19,861 nt of DNA, from contig CAMGSV010000022.1 in assembly GCA_946061495.1 (NCBI GenBank), positions 1-19,861 of the forward strand, in the 5' to 3' direction. Of the stretch, positions 1-7,614 are shown in pieces (position 1 is the first letter of the stretch; every line of letters starts with the position of its first letter). The position numbers and the translations under genes were made by a program. This stretch comes from an uncultured Spirochaetales bacterium. Lineage in GTDB: Bacteria > Spirochaetota > Spirochaetia > Treponematales > Treponemataceae. A model generated the notes under the pieces. The model ran no database searches. It was not told where the DNA came from and was given only the letters and a program-made list of their open reading frames with translations.

Positions 1-1
1 C

Positions 2-97
2 TTCAATAAGTATGCACCTATTGTCACAACTACTGCTGCAGTGATAACGGCGGTTATTGCTATCTTGAATTTTATTGATGGGGGGGGGGGCTATTAA
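2..97 (+). CDS. C-terminal end of an unidentified protein (partial, 5' end outside window)
   Basis: An open frame enters from the left edge and runs 31 codons to TAA at 95-97. It encodes a hydrophobic stretch rich in Val, Thr, Ala and Ile (roughly residues 4-24 of the fragment), then Asn-Phe-Ile-Asp, four Gly and Tyr. This looks like a terminal membrane helix with a short tail, but too little is present to name a family. The four glycines come from an 11-G homopolymer at 80-90, so any change in G number alters the C-terminus: with 10 G the frame runs on to a TAA near 127, with 12 G to a TAA near 147. The hydrophobic composition argues for real coding sequence, but the fragment is short and could be chance. 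Confidence 0.4.
   Translation, partial: FNKYAPIVTTTAAVITAVIAILNFIDGGGGY
80..90. repeat. Homopolymeric G tract, 11 G
   Basis: Eleven consecutive G residues lie inside the last codons of the partial reading frame at 2-97. Tracts of this length slip readily during replication. In spirochaetes such as Treponema pallidum, poly-G tracts of similar length are known to be hypervariable and to modulate expression (established knowledge). Here the tract is at the 3' end of the frame, so slippage would change the tail rather than switch the gene off. Its length may also be misread, because it lies close to the window edge. Confidence 0.85.
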
Positions 98-132
98 AGA
101 CCCAAACTCCGGGTTATAATTCAATTGCGAAA

Positions 133-164
133 CAAGCGTACTCCTAAAGAAAGGAGTGCGCTTG
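133..164. other. Strong 13-bp hairpin without a clear U tract
   Basis: Positions 133-145 pair with 152-164 (12 Watson-Crick pairs and one G-T pair) around a 6-nt loop, AAAGAA. Neither side is followed by a convincing run of T, so it is not a textbook intrinsic terminator. It lies between the left-edge frame (stop at 97) and the aroC stop at 253, where a terminator or RNA 3'-end stabiliser shared by the two converging genes would be expected. Confidence 0.6.
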
Positions 165-252
165 CCATCGCTGCCGTTTATAGTAAAAAATGGTAAAAAT
201 ATATGCCGCTTGTAAAAGATGGGAATGGCAGATGATGCTTGATTAGTAGCTG

Positions 253-1359
253 TCAGCAGTGTTTACCCTGACGCAAATACAGGTCTGCCAGGGTGAGCCA
301 AGTCATGGCCTCTACTACTGGCACGATTCGTGGGCAGAGACACACGTCGTGGCGGCCATGGATGGCTAGGGTCGTGTCCTGCCATTGACCTTCCACCTTG
401 GCGACGGTCTGCTGCTCCAAAAAGATGCTGGGTACGGGCTTTACTGCCACGTTGAACAGGATGGTGTTGCCGGAGGAGATGCCCCCCAGTATGCCGCCGG
501 CATTGTTCGTTCGGAATGCTGGCTGGGTGGTACCATCGTCACCGTGGTGCAGGTACAGAGCATCGTTCATGGTGCTGCCGGTAAGGTCAACACAGCCAAA
601 GCCGGCGCCGAATTCCACACCCTTTACGGCTCCAATAGAAACCATAGCCTTTGCCAGCTCCGCATCAAGCTTGTCGAATACCGGTTCGCCAAGGCCTGCA
701 GGAACTCCGGTAACCTGGCACTGCACCAGACCGCCGGCACTGTCTCCCTGGCGGCGCAGCTGGTCGATGCGCTGGGCCATGGCTTCGGCGGCGGTTAAAT
801 CAGCAGCCCGCAAAGGATTCTGCTCTATGACGGAAAGGTCGATGGTCTGGCAGGAGATGCCCGCCGCCCGCAACGTGAATGCAGTGACGGAAATCTCGGT
901 GGAGGCGGTGAGAAAGGCCTTGGCCACGGCTCCTGCTGCTACTCGGGCGGCAGTTTCCCGTCCTGATGAGCGGCCACCTCCACGATGGTCACGGATGCCA
1001 TATTTTTGGGTGTAGGTGTAGTCGGCATGGCCTGGACGAAAGGTATCCTTCAGTGCGTCGTAGTCCTTGGAGTGCTGGGAGGTGTTGGGAATCAGAATGG
1101 CGATGGGTGTGCCGGTGGTACGGCCCTCAAAGACACCGCTAAGAATCTGACAGGCGTCAGCCTCCTTGCGGGCGGTGACGGAGGCGTTGAACTGTCCATC
1201 ATGGTGGCCGGGCCGCCGTCTGTCCAGCTCCTTCTGGATGATTGTCTCGTTTAGGGGGATGCCGCTAGGACAGCCATCCACCACCACACCCAGGGCGGCT
1301 CCATGGCTTTCCCCAAAGGTTGTTATCTTAAAAAATGTGCCAAAACTACTTCCAGCCAT
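253..1359 (-). CDS. aroC: Chorismate synthase
   Basis: This enzyme (368 aa) makes chorismate from 5-enolpyruvylshikimate-3-phosphate with reduced FMN as cofactor, the last step of the shikimate pathway, in the cytosol. Family signatures are all present: GESHG at residues 16-20, RPGHADY at 108-114 holding the second conserved histidine, the GGGRSSGRET block at 127-136, FRTNNAGGILGG near residue 285, and GRHDVCLCPR followed by VPVVEAM near the C-terminus. Length is normal. The ATG at 1359 is preceded by GGGAGG, 5-6 nt away, and lies 9 nt after the stop of the upstream deacetylase-like gene, so it is probably the last gene of that minus-strand operon. No other aro gene is nearby, and its partners upstream concern the cell wall, so the operon is functionally mixed. 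Identification is secure. Confidence 0.97.
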   Translation of the reverse strand: MAGSSFGTFFKITTFGESHGAALGVVVDGCPSGIPLNETIIQKELDRRRPGHHDGQFNASVTARKEADACQILSGVFEGRTTGTPIAILIPNTSQHSKDYDALKDTFRPGHADYTYTQKYGIRDHRGGGRSSGRETAARVAAGAVAKAFLTASTEISVTAFTLRAAGISCQTIDLSVIEQNPLRAADLTAAEAMAQRIDQLRRQGDSAGGLVQCQVTGVPAGLGEPVFDKLDAELAKAMVSIGAVKGVEFGAGFGCVDLTGSTMNDALYLHHGDDGTTQPAFRTNNAGGILGGISSGNTILFNVAVKPVPSIFLEQQTVAKVEGQWQDTTLAIHGRHDVCLCPRIVPVVEAMTWLTLADLYLRQGKHC

Positions 1360-1368
1360 GGTTCCTCC

Positions 1369-3600
1369 CTATTTGTGCAGCAGCTGCCCCACACTCACAA
1401 TGTCGTATCCTGCGTCAAGAATGGCTGCAATCAGCAGGTCAAGCTTGTCATAGAGATAGTCCTGTCGTGTTCCCCCGCTCACTCCCACTGATACAGGAAT
1501 TACCATGCCGTCCTTCAGCGTGTTGGTAATTTCCTCTATTATGGTGGCGGCTGTTTGGTAGGAGGTAATGTCGGTGGTGGCTGCCATTTGGAAGGTGACG
1601 TCATCCTTGGGATTGAGGCTTCTGTCCACATAGGTGTAGCCCGCCAGCTCTCCTGCCTCCAGAATCTGCGGATTTCCCTGGTAGTGGGGCGCATGCCAGA
1701 TGACGGACAGCTCCCGTTCTGTCAGATCGTAGAATTCATCCTCATTTCTGGCCAAGCCTCGTCGGATGTAGTTTGTATCAATCAGAAAATCCTGGTTGGC
1801 GGTGAGGTCGATGGCCGTGTAGAACATGGAGCCGCATTCATGGCCTGCCTCCACAATCCGACCTGTCTCGGCAGGATATCGCCGAATGAATTCACCATTG
1901 ACGAAGAACGTGGAACGGATGTTGTATTTCTCCAGAATCTGGAGGATTTTCGCCAGTCCATCGGAATTGTCCAGCGCGTCGAAGGTCAGAGCCACCGTGG
2001 GACGGCCGTCCTGCTTCTTGGCAGCTGGCGGGTAAAATGCCTTTGTAACAGTGGCACCTTTCAAAGTGCGGATATAGGGCATGTTGGTGAAATTCTTGTT
2101 TGGACTCGTATCCAGAAAGATTCTGTAATTGCTGTTGCCAATCTTTGGCTCTTCCATCTCCACCAGTTGGGAATAACTCCAGCTTCCGGAGGTATGATTG
2201 TATTCCATGATGCCCCATGGTGTTTCCAAAATAGGATTGCCGGTGGAGGAATTCCAGCTATATCTGGTGGCAGACACTGGAAAGAGTACTGACAGCGCAT
2301 TTTGACTATTTCTGTTTACCTGCCAGCTCACTACGGCATCCCGTGTTCCTATGTATATGGTAGCTTCGTTGCCCCAGGTGTAATCGATGACCTGCCTGCA
2401 GTCAAGGCTGGCAACGAGGGTCCAGGTGTCCACATCATAGACGAAAAGTTCGTTCTCGGTACGTCCGAGAAGGAGCTGTCCCATGGGAGATAGTAGGGGC
2501 TCCGATATATTTTGAGGTACCTCCAGGACAACTGCCTGGACCTGTCCTGCATGGACCTCGAGCCGGTAGATGTTGCTGTTGGTGTTGCCAACGGTATGAT
2601 ATTGGAACCAGAGGATGGGATTGCCCCTCTTGTCCCAAAAGATCTTGCAGTCTTGGGTGGAGCCCACCAAGGACACCTGGGTTCCGGTGTACATCTGCCG
2701 CACGAAGGTGGCACTGCCGGGAAGGGATAGGTATGATATGGTTCGTTGGTGTCCGGCCATAACCATAGCGGTACAATCGGCATTGATGCTGAAGGTATCT
2801 GTAGATGAGAAAGGGTGGGGGAGACGGCCCACAATGGTACCGATACCCACAAAATCGGAGTAGAGGGCCCTGGTGTACAGCTCATAGATGGGGATGCGGT
2901 ACACCAGGTCATTGGTGATGTACACCAGATTCTTTTCGGAGGCCCAGGCCACACAGTTGATGGTTCCCGGTCCCACTCGTCGAAGATGCTCTGGCACCTG
3001 GTTTGACTTGAACATGGACTCAGGCTCGGTGAAGTACAGGCTGCCGTTCTTCTCATACACCAGGAATTTGCTGTCGGGTGACCAACGCACCGGCACCTGG
3101 GTAAAGCTCATCTCCGTTTCTGCCACCAGCTCTGTCTCGGTGTAACCGGCAGCGTTTCTCAGGATGATTTTGGCGGTGACGGGACCTGTCCGCTGCAGGT
3201 CGCAGATCCACCTTCCATCGGGACTGATGGATTCTGCGGCAGGAATCACCGAATCGGTGGGAATGGCAGTATCATTGTTCTGCGAGCTGTGAAGGAGGCT
3301 CCCTGTTTCCACATTGTAGTGGCTGGTGCCATACCTATTTCTGATGCGAAGACTCTTTCCCCCCATGAGGGCAGCCAGCGTTTCCGGATAACTGGTGATT
3401 TGCTCAGGAGAGACGTTTCCCTGGTCAATTTGTGAGGTGAAGAAGGTGGCGTAGGAGGGCTCCCCGCTCTTGTTGTGGGTTACCGCAAAGAGAATCTCAT
3501 TTCCTTCGCTGATGTAGGGGGTGGAGAAGGTAATCTCTGCTGACAAGGTGGATGCCGCCAGCACCAGGTATGAGGCGAGGATGCCTGCCGTTCTTTTCAT
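1369..3600 (-). CDS. Exported beta-propeller plus degenerate polysaccharide deacetylase (NodB-like) protein
   Basis: The 743-aa protein begins with a signal peptide (Lys-Arg, a hydrophobic stretch, then Leu-Ser-Ala near residue 21), so it should act outside the cytoplasmic membrane. Residues about 30-500 show repeated blade-like segments (SPDGRW, RWSPDSKFLVYE, LLSPMGQLLLG), typical of TolB/WD40-type propellers. Residues about 535-743 match the NodB polysaccharide deacetylase fold: TVALTFD at 535-541, IRSTFFVNGEFI, AGHECG at 585-590. Key residues are missing: the second metal-binding Asp of the usual TFDDG is Ala542, the two motif 2 histidines are Met592 and Ala596, the motif 3 Arg is His636 (WHAPHYQG), and the C-terminal His motif is replaced by Ser/Val near 703-706. 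It is therefore probably a non-catalytic, sugar-binding or scaffold member (inference). Its ATG overlaps the previous gene's stop (ATGA), so translation is coupled; aroC follows 9 nt later. Confidence 0.85.
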   Translation of the reverse strand: MKRTAGILASYLVLAASTLSAEITFSTPYISEGNEILFAVTHNKSGEPSYATFFTSQIDQGNVSPEQITSYPETLAALMGGKSLRIRNRYGTSHYNVETGSLLHSSQNNDTAIPTDSVIPAAESISPDGRWICDLQRTGPVTAKIILRNAAGYTETELVAETEMSFTQVPVRWSPDSKFLVYEKNGSLYFTEPESMFKSNQVPEHLRRVGPGTINCVAWASEKNLVYITNDLVYRIPIYELYTRALYSDFVGIGTIVGRLPHPFSSTDTFSINADCTAMVMAGHQRTISYLSLPGSATFVRQMYTGTQVSLVGSTQDCKIFWDKRGNPILWFQYHTVGNTNSNIYRLEVHAGQVQAVVLEVPQNISEPLLSPMGQLLLGRTENELFVYDVDTWTLVASLDCRQVIDYTWGNEATIYIGTRDAVVSWQVNRNSQNALSVLFPVSATRYSWNSSTGNPILETPWGIMEYNHTSGSWSYSQLVEMEEPKIGNSNYRIFLDTSPNKNFTNMPYIRTLKGATVTKAFYPPAAKKQDGRPTVALTFDALDNSDGLAKILQILEKYNIRSTFFVNGEFIRRYPAETGRIVEAGHECGSMFYTAIDLTANQDFLIDTNYIRRGLARNEDEFYDLTERELSVIWHAPHYQGNPQILEAGELAGYTYVDRSLNPKDDVTFQMAATTDITSYQTAATIIEEITNTLKDGMVIPVSVGVSGGTRQDYLYDKLDLLIAAILDAGYDIVSVGQLLHK

Positions 3601-3842
3601 GAATGCAACTCCGTACTCAAGGTCAAATTGTCCAGCTCCCGTTCCAAGTCTGCCAGCTCTGCCTCGAGTCTATCTATATATTTGATCCTGTTCTGGTACT
3701 GGAGCGCCTCCAATTTTTGGAAGACAGGCTCCAGCGACTCCGGACTGTGGTTTCCCTCTTTTTCGAGACCACACCAGGGACAGTACAGGTAGCTCCTGTT
3801 GATGGTTCTGCCGCAACCGAGGCATACTTCTACAGACTGCAT
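3597..3842 (-). CDS. Small zinc-ribbon protein with C-terminal coiled coil
   Basis: This 81-aa protein has two cysteine pairs near its N-terminus, CLGCG and CPWCG, spaced as in a zinc ribbon. They are followed by a charged helical region (GLEKEGNHSPE, then YQNRIKYIDRLEAELADLE) likely to form a coiled coil. There is no signal peptide, so it should be cytosolic. I chose the ATG at 3842 because GGGGAGG lies 7 nt before it; a longer frame starting at TTG 3884 lacks a ribosome site. Its stop overlaps the start of the next gene (ATGA at 3597-3600), and the M23 endopeptidase gene ends 48 nt upstream, so all belong to one transcript. I do not recognise the family. The design suits a small adaptor or nucleic-acid-binding protein, but function is unknown. 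Confidence 0.8.
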   Translation of the reverse strand: MQSVEVCLGCGRTINRSYLYCPWCGLEKEGNHSPESLEPVFQKLEALQYQNRIKYIDRLEAELADLERELDNLTLSTELHS

Positions 3843-3890
3843 GGTGAATCCTCCCCACAAGGAACCGGATTCATCCATGGACAATCCGGC

Positions 3891-5132
3891 TTATTTCTTC
3901 AGAACAGACTCCGGGTCAATCAGCCTACCGTTCTTGTAGACCGTAAAGTGCAGGTGGGGGCCGGTGGAATAGCCGGTGTTTCCCACTGCTCCAATCCGTG
4001 TTCCCTGGGCTACCCGCTGGCCCTTCTTCACGGGGGCTGGCTTCTGCAGGTGGGCATAGAGGGTCTGGTATCCGTTCTCGTGGTCAATTATAACATAATT
4101 TCCGTAAACATTGGTATAGCCCACCACTGCAATTTTTCCGCTCATGGCAGCCTTAATGGGAGTTCCTTGGGGCATGGCCAGGTCCATACCGGTGTGGGAT
4201 GAGGGAACGCCGGTAAAGGGATCCAGGCGGTAGCCGAACCGGGAGGTGATGCGGTAGTTTCCGCTGAGGGGCCATATGAACAGCTCTCCCATGGCCCGCT
4301 GAAGGGACTGGGCATCCATCTTGGCTCCGGGAATGAACAGCTGCTGCCCTGCAATGAGGTTGGCAGATTCCAGGTCGTTCACATCAAGGATGTCCTCCAC
4401 TGCCACCTTGTAGCGGGCGGAAAGCCCCTCCAGTGTCTCGTTGGCTGCCACGTTGTGGAGCAGGCCATCCACCGACGGAATCCGCAGCTTTTGGCCTGAG
4501 CGCAGTTGCCGCACATTGCCAATGTCGTTGACGGCGATGAGGGTGGATATGTTGGTGAGGCCGAATTTATAGGTGATGCCGGAGATGGTGTCCCCGCTCT
4601 GCACCGTGTAGTTCTGGAAGGTAACTGGCTCGCTGAAGGTCAGGTTCTCCAGGGAGACTTCCTTTCCGTCGATGAGGATGTTGCCCAGGTCGTCCACCTC
4701 GCTGTCGCTCATGAGGGCAAAGCGGGACATGGCGCTGTCAAGAATCTCCAGCTCCTCTGCCGGCAGGTAGGGGAGCGTCACTGGATGCACCAGACTGGTG
4801 AGGTATTGGTACAGATTCCGCATGCCAGCGGAGAGGGCAAAGCCTGTCACCACCATCATCACCAGCAGCAGGATGCGGAAGAACCGGTGGGTGACATACC
4901 AGAGAATGGTCCGGGAGTTTTCCCGAGTTCTTGCTATGAATTCTTGGTTCCTCTTATGGATGGAGGCGGCAAAGTCTCCTGCAGGCTGGGAACGGTAGAG
5001 ATTGAGTTCTTTTGTAGGAAAGCTGAATTTCCTGTGGGCCTGTTTTCGGCGGGTGTTTTCCTGCTTGCGGACAAGCTTTGCCTGGGGGCGGAAGCTTGTC
5101 TTGCGGTTGTCCATGTAGGTGATGATTTCCAT
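3891..5132 (-). CDS. Membrane-anchored LysM / M23 peptidoglycan endopeptidase
   Basis: The 413-aa protein probably cleaves peptide cross-links in the murein. A basic cytosolic N-terminus of about 85 residues precedes one transmembrane helix (about 86-103). Two LysM modules follow: 173-220 (YTVQSGDTISGI) and 225-269 (a less typical LHNVAANETLEGL). The M23 domain covers about 293-405, with the complete zinc site: H313-x3-D317 in SHTGMDLA, H361 in YAHL, and H393/H395 in GPHLHF. Unlike the divergent EnvC/NlpD relatives it should be catalytically active. I chose the ATG at 5132, which has AGAAGG just upstream; a longer frame to 5258 would run through the divergent lepB gene. It is the first gene of the minus-strand operon with the zinc-ribbon, degenerate deacetylase and aroC genes. 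Its promoter must lie in the 45-nt gap to lepB, but I see no clear -35/-10 pair on this strand. Confidence 0.93.
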   Translation of the reverse strand: MEIITYMDNRKTSFRPQAKLVRKQENTRRKQAHRKFSFPTKELNLYRSQPAGDFAASIHKRNQEFIARTRENSRTILWYVTHRFFRILLLVMMVVTGFALSAGMRNLYQYLTSLVHPVTLPYLPAEELEILDSAMSRFALMSDSEVDDLGNILIDGKEVSLENLTFSEPVTFQNYTVQSGDTISGITYKFGLTNISTLIAVNDIGNVRQLRSGQKLRIPSVDGLLHNVAANETLEGLSARYKVAVEDILDVNDLESANLIAGQQLFIPGAKMDAQSLQRAMGELFIWPLSGNYRITSRFGYRLDPFTGVPSSHTGMDLAMPQGTPIKAAMSGKIAVVGYTNVYGNYVIIDHENGYQTLYAHLQKPAPVKKGQRVAQGTRIGAVGNTGYSTGPHLHFTVYKNGRLIDPESVLKK

Positions 5133-5142
5133 ATTCCTTCTA

Positions 5143-5171
5143 TCGACATAAAATAAATGCCATATTAGAAT
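5143..5171 (+). promoter_or_regulatory. Sigma70-like promoter of lepB, predicting a leaderless start
   Basis: TCGACA (5143-5148, 5 of 6 to consensus), a 17-nt spacer and TAGAAT (5166-5171, 5 of 6). Only 8 nt separate the -10 box from the lepB ATG at 5180, so transcription should begin at or within 1-2 nt of the start codon. No Shine-Dalgarno sequence is present. It lies in the divergent intergenic region shared with the M23 gene. Confidence 0.65.
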
Positions 5172-5179
5172 ATAAAGTG

Positions 5180-5752
5180 ATGGAAGCTGAAAAAAAGGGA
5201 GCAATCCCTGAGTCGAAAAAAGCGAAGGATTCCTTCGGCAGGGAGTCACCGCAGGCAAACGGCCCCGGACTGGTGGTTTTTGTGCTGGTGGGATTGGTTC
5301 TGGGAGTGGCCATAAAGCTTTTTTGCTTGGACATACTCCGGGTGGAAGGCACCTCCATGGAGCCAGCGGTGGCAGACAAGAGTCAGGTGTGGGTCAGCAA
5401 GCTGGCTTACGGACTGGTGGAGCCCTGGGGAGACCGTCTGCTGGTGCAGTGGAGAGAGCCCCGGCAGGATGAGGTGGTGCTGTACTTCTACAACAATCGC
5501 GCAGTCATCAAGCGTTGTGTTGCGGTGGCTGGGGACCGGCTAGATTTTTCCACTGGTTTCGGATATAGTCTCAATGTGAATGAAAAAAAAATACCCTTGA
5601 CAGAAGCCCAGTACCAGAAGCTGAAGCACAATGGGCAGGTTCCGCAGGGAATGATTCTAGCAGTTGGAGACAACTATCCTGATTCCGTTGATTCCAGGGA
5701 CTATGGCTTTGTGCCGGTAGAAAATGTTTTGGGAAGGATTGTAACAAGATGA
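5180..5752 (+). CDS. lepB: Signal peptidase I
   Basis: This membrane serine protease (190 aa, family S26) removes signal peptides from secreted proteins. A charged N-terminus of about 28 residues is followed by one transmembrane helix (about 30-50). The catalytic boxes are present: GTSMEPAV with the nucleophile Ser59, a DRLLVQW segment, NNRAVIKRCVAVAGDRL with the general base Lys111, and GDNYPDSVDSRDYGFVP at about 163-179. It is compact but within the range of Gram-positive-like and spirochaete enzymes. A GTG lies in frame just before, at 5177; I prefer ATG 5180 because the promoter places the transcript start there. Its stop overlaps the ATG of the PBP gene (ATGA), implying coupled translation. 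Being co-expressed with a PBP and a Maf-like protein fits a general envelope-export role. Confidence 0.94.
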   Translation: MEAEKKGAIPESKKAKDSFGRESPQANGPGLVVFVLVGLVLGVAIKLFCLDILRVEGTSMEPAVADKSQVWVSKLAYGLVEPWGDRLLVQWREPRQDEVVLYFYNNRAVIKRCVAVAGDRLDFSTGFGYSLNVNEKKIPLTEAQYQKLKHNGQVPQGMILAVGDNYPDSVDSRDYGFVPVENVLGRIVTR

Positions 5753-7614
5753 GCGAATTCATATCCCGAAAACGATTTCTTGTATTTGCTATCCTCACAG
5801 GCATGCTGGCGGTGTATATCATCGCTGTCTACGGAAGTCTTGCGGTGAAGGATGTTCCCCAGTCAGTTTCCCGCAGCAACGAGTTGGTGCGGGGAACCAT
5901 TGTGGACAGGAATGGAAAGCCCCTGGCGGTGTCCACCAATTTCTACCATCTTTCCGTCACTCCCTCGGCTGTACATCAGGTGGAGCTGACGGCGGAGGTG
6001 CTGGCTCCGGTGCTGCAGATGGAGCCGAACCTGATTGCCCAGTCCATCCGTGACTCATCTCGGGTGTTCTATTTGAAGAAGCACCTGGACGAGGCGGAAT
6101 ACAGTATCCTGAAGGAGCTGATAAGCCACAACAAGTTGACCGGGCTCCGGTTCGACAAGATTCCCGGCCGCGTTTATCCTGAGAATGATCTGGCTGCCCA
6201 GCTCATCGGCTTTATGGGTGACGATGGTGAAGGATTGGCCGGCATCGAGTATTCCATGCAGCGGGATCTGGCTCCCAAACTGAGTCCCAATCCAGAGGAG
6301 GTGCGGGACGGACAGAACGTGTATCTGACCATCGATGCCAACCTCCAGTACAAGCTGGAGAAGATTGCCCAGAATGCCATGGAGTCCACCCAGGCGGAGA
6401 GCGTCATGATGGTGGCGGCCCACGGCAAGACCGGGGAAATTCTTTCCTATATCTCGCTTCCCTCGGTGGACTTGAACCAGTACCGCACCTCCACGGTGGA
6501 GCAGCGGCAGGATCGGCCTGCGGTGATGGCCTACGAGCCTGGCTCCGTATTCAAGGTGTTCTCCGTGGCCTCCTTCTTTGATGCTGGCCTCATCTCCCGC
6601 AACGAGACCTTTGTCTGTGACGGCAGCTATGATGTCAGCACCGCCAACGGGGAGCGGGTTCGCATCACCTGCCTCGACCGCCACGGCTCCATTACGGCGG
6701 AGCAGGCCCTCCAGTACTCCTGCAACGATGTCCTGGCCCAGATGAGTGCCAAGATGAACTCGGAGTTCTTCATCAACAAGCTGCGGGAGCTGGGCTTTGG
6801 CTCCAAAACTGGGGTAAACCTGCCGGGTGAGACTGCGGGACTGGTAAAGTCCCCCTCCGACAAGCTGTGGTCCGGACGCTCCAAGCCCACCATCTCTATT
6901 GGGCAGGAAATCAGTGTCTCCGCCCTGCAGATGGTTCGTGCCACCACTGCCATCACCAACAGAGGGGTGCCCCTGGAGCTTTCCGTCGTGTCCCGCATTA
7001 CCGACCGTGACAACAAGGATGTGTTGGTTCACAGTCCCAAGGCTGGAACTCGAGTCTTTACTGAGGCCACTGCTGCCTATATCCTCGAGTGCATGAAGTC
7101 CACCGCCCAGGTGGGAACTGGCCATCGTGCCGCCTTGGGGGACATTTCCATCGGTGTCAAGACGGGAACTGCCCAGATGATAGACACCACCACCGGCGGC
7201 TACAGCGACACAGACTTTATCTCCAACTGCATCGCCGTGTTCCCTGCGGAGGATCCCCAGATTATCCTGTACATTGTCATCACCAAGGCCAAGGGAGAGA
7301 CCTACGCTGGACGTATCGTGGCTCCTGTGGTGGCGGAGGCGGCCGATGTGATTATAGACCACCTTGGGTTGTCCCGTGAGGGTGCCGCCAGTCTTGCCCA
7401 TTCCGGTCTTATTTCGGTTCCCGCCGGAACCCTGCCAGAAATTTTGGGGGTTCTGCCAGATTTTACCGGCATCCCCAAGCGGAATCTCACCGCCCTGCTG
7501 ATGCGTGACGACCTCAATGTGGTTATCTATGGCGATGGCTACGTGGTGTCCCAAAATCCACCGGTGGGAACTCCTGTGACGGAGGACATGACCATTGAAT
7601 TCTATCTGGAATAA
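5749..7614 (+). CDS. ftsI: Class B penicillin-binding protein with C-terminal PASTA domain (FtsI/SpoVD type)
   Basis: This 621-aa D,D-transpeptidase cross-links peptidoglycan, most likely at the division site. An N-terminal membrane anchor (about 9-30) precedes the class B dimerisation domain beginning RGTIVDRNGKPLA (48-60), with GIEYSMQRDL near 165-174. The transpeptidase domain has all three motifs: SVFK (S266-K269), SCN (324-326) and KTGTAQ (471-476). A single PASTA domain fills about 567-620 (LPDFTGIPKRNL, then YVVSQNPPVGTPV), as in Firmicute SpoVD/PBP2B. GGAAGGA stands upstream of the ATG, which overlaps the lepB stop. The gene lies outside any dcw cluster (no mraW or ftsL beside it), so assignment to division rather than elongation (MrdA) rests on domain layout. 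The family is certain; the symbol less so. Confidence 0.92.
   Translation: MSEFISRKRFLVFAILTGMLAVYIIAVYGSLAVKDVPQSVSRSNELVRGTIVDRNGKPLAVSTNFYHLSVTPSAVHQVELTAEVLAPVLQMEPNLIAQSIRDSSRVFYLKKHLDEAEYSILKELISHNKLTGLRFDKIPGRVYPENDLAAQLIGFMGDDGEGLAGIEYSMQRDLAPKLSPNPEEVRDGQNVYLTIDANLQYKLEKIAQNAMESTQAESVMMVAAHGKTGEILSYISLPSVDLNQYRTSTVEQRQDRPAVMAYEPGSVFKVFSVASFFDAGLISRNETFVCDGSYDVSTANGERVRITCLDRHGSITAEQALQYSCNDVLAQMSAKMNSEFFINKLRELGFGSKTGVNLPGETAGLVKSPSDKLWSGRSKPTISIGQEISVSALQMVRATTAITNRGVPLELSVVSRITDRDNKDVLVHSPKAGTRVFTEATAAYILECMKSTAQVGTGHRAALGDISIGVKTGTAQMIDTTTGGYSDTDFISNCIAVFPAEDPQIILYIVITKAKGETYAGRIVAPVVAEAADVIIDHLGLSREGAASLAHSGLISVPAGTLPEILGVLPDFTGIPKRNLTALLMRDDLNVVIYGDGYVVSQNPPVGTPVTEDMTIEFYLE

Noticed and set aside
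189..245. An 18-codon plus-strand ORF upstream of the aroC stop
   Set aside because: No ribosome site or promoter and no recognisable sequence; probably chance.
5133..5258. A longer N-terminus for the M23 protein (start at 5258)
   Set aside because: It would run through the divergent lepB start and promoter; the ATG at 5132 has AGAAGG and avoids the clash.
6055..7554. A 499-aa open frame antisense to the PBP gene
   Set aside because: It is a shadow of a GC-rich coding strand: the composition is Gly/His-rich with no domain, while the plus-strand frame has all three transpeptidase motifs.
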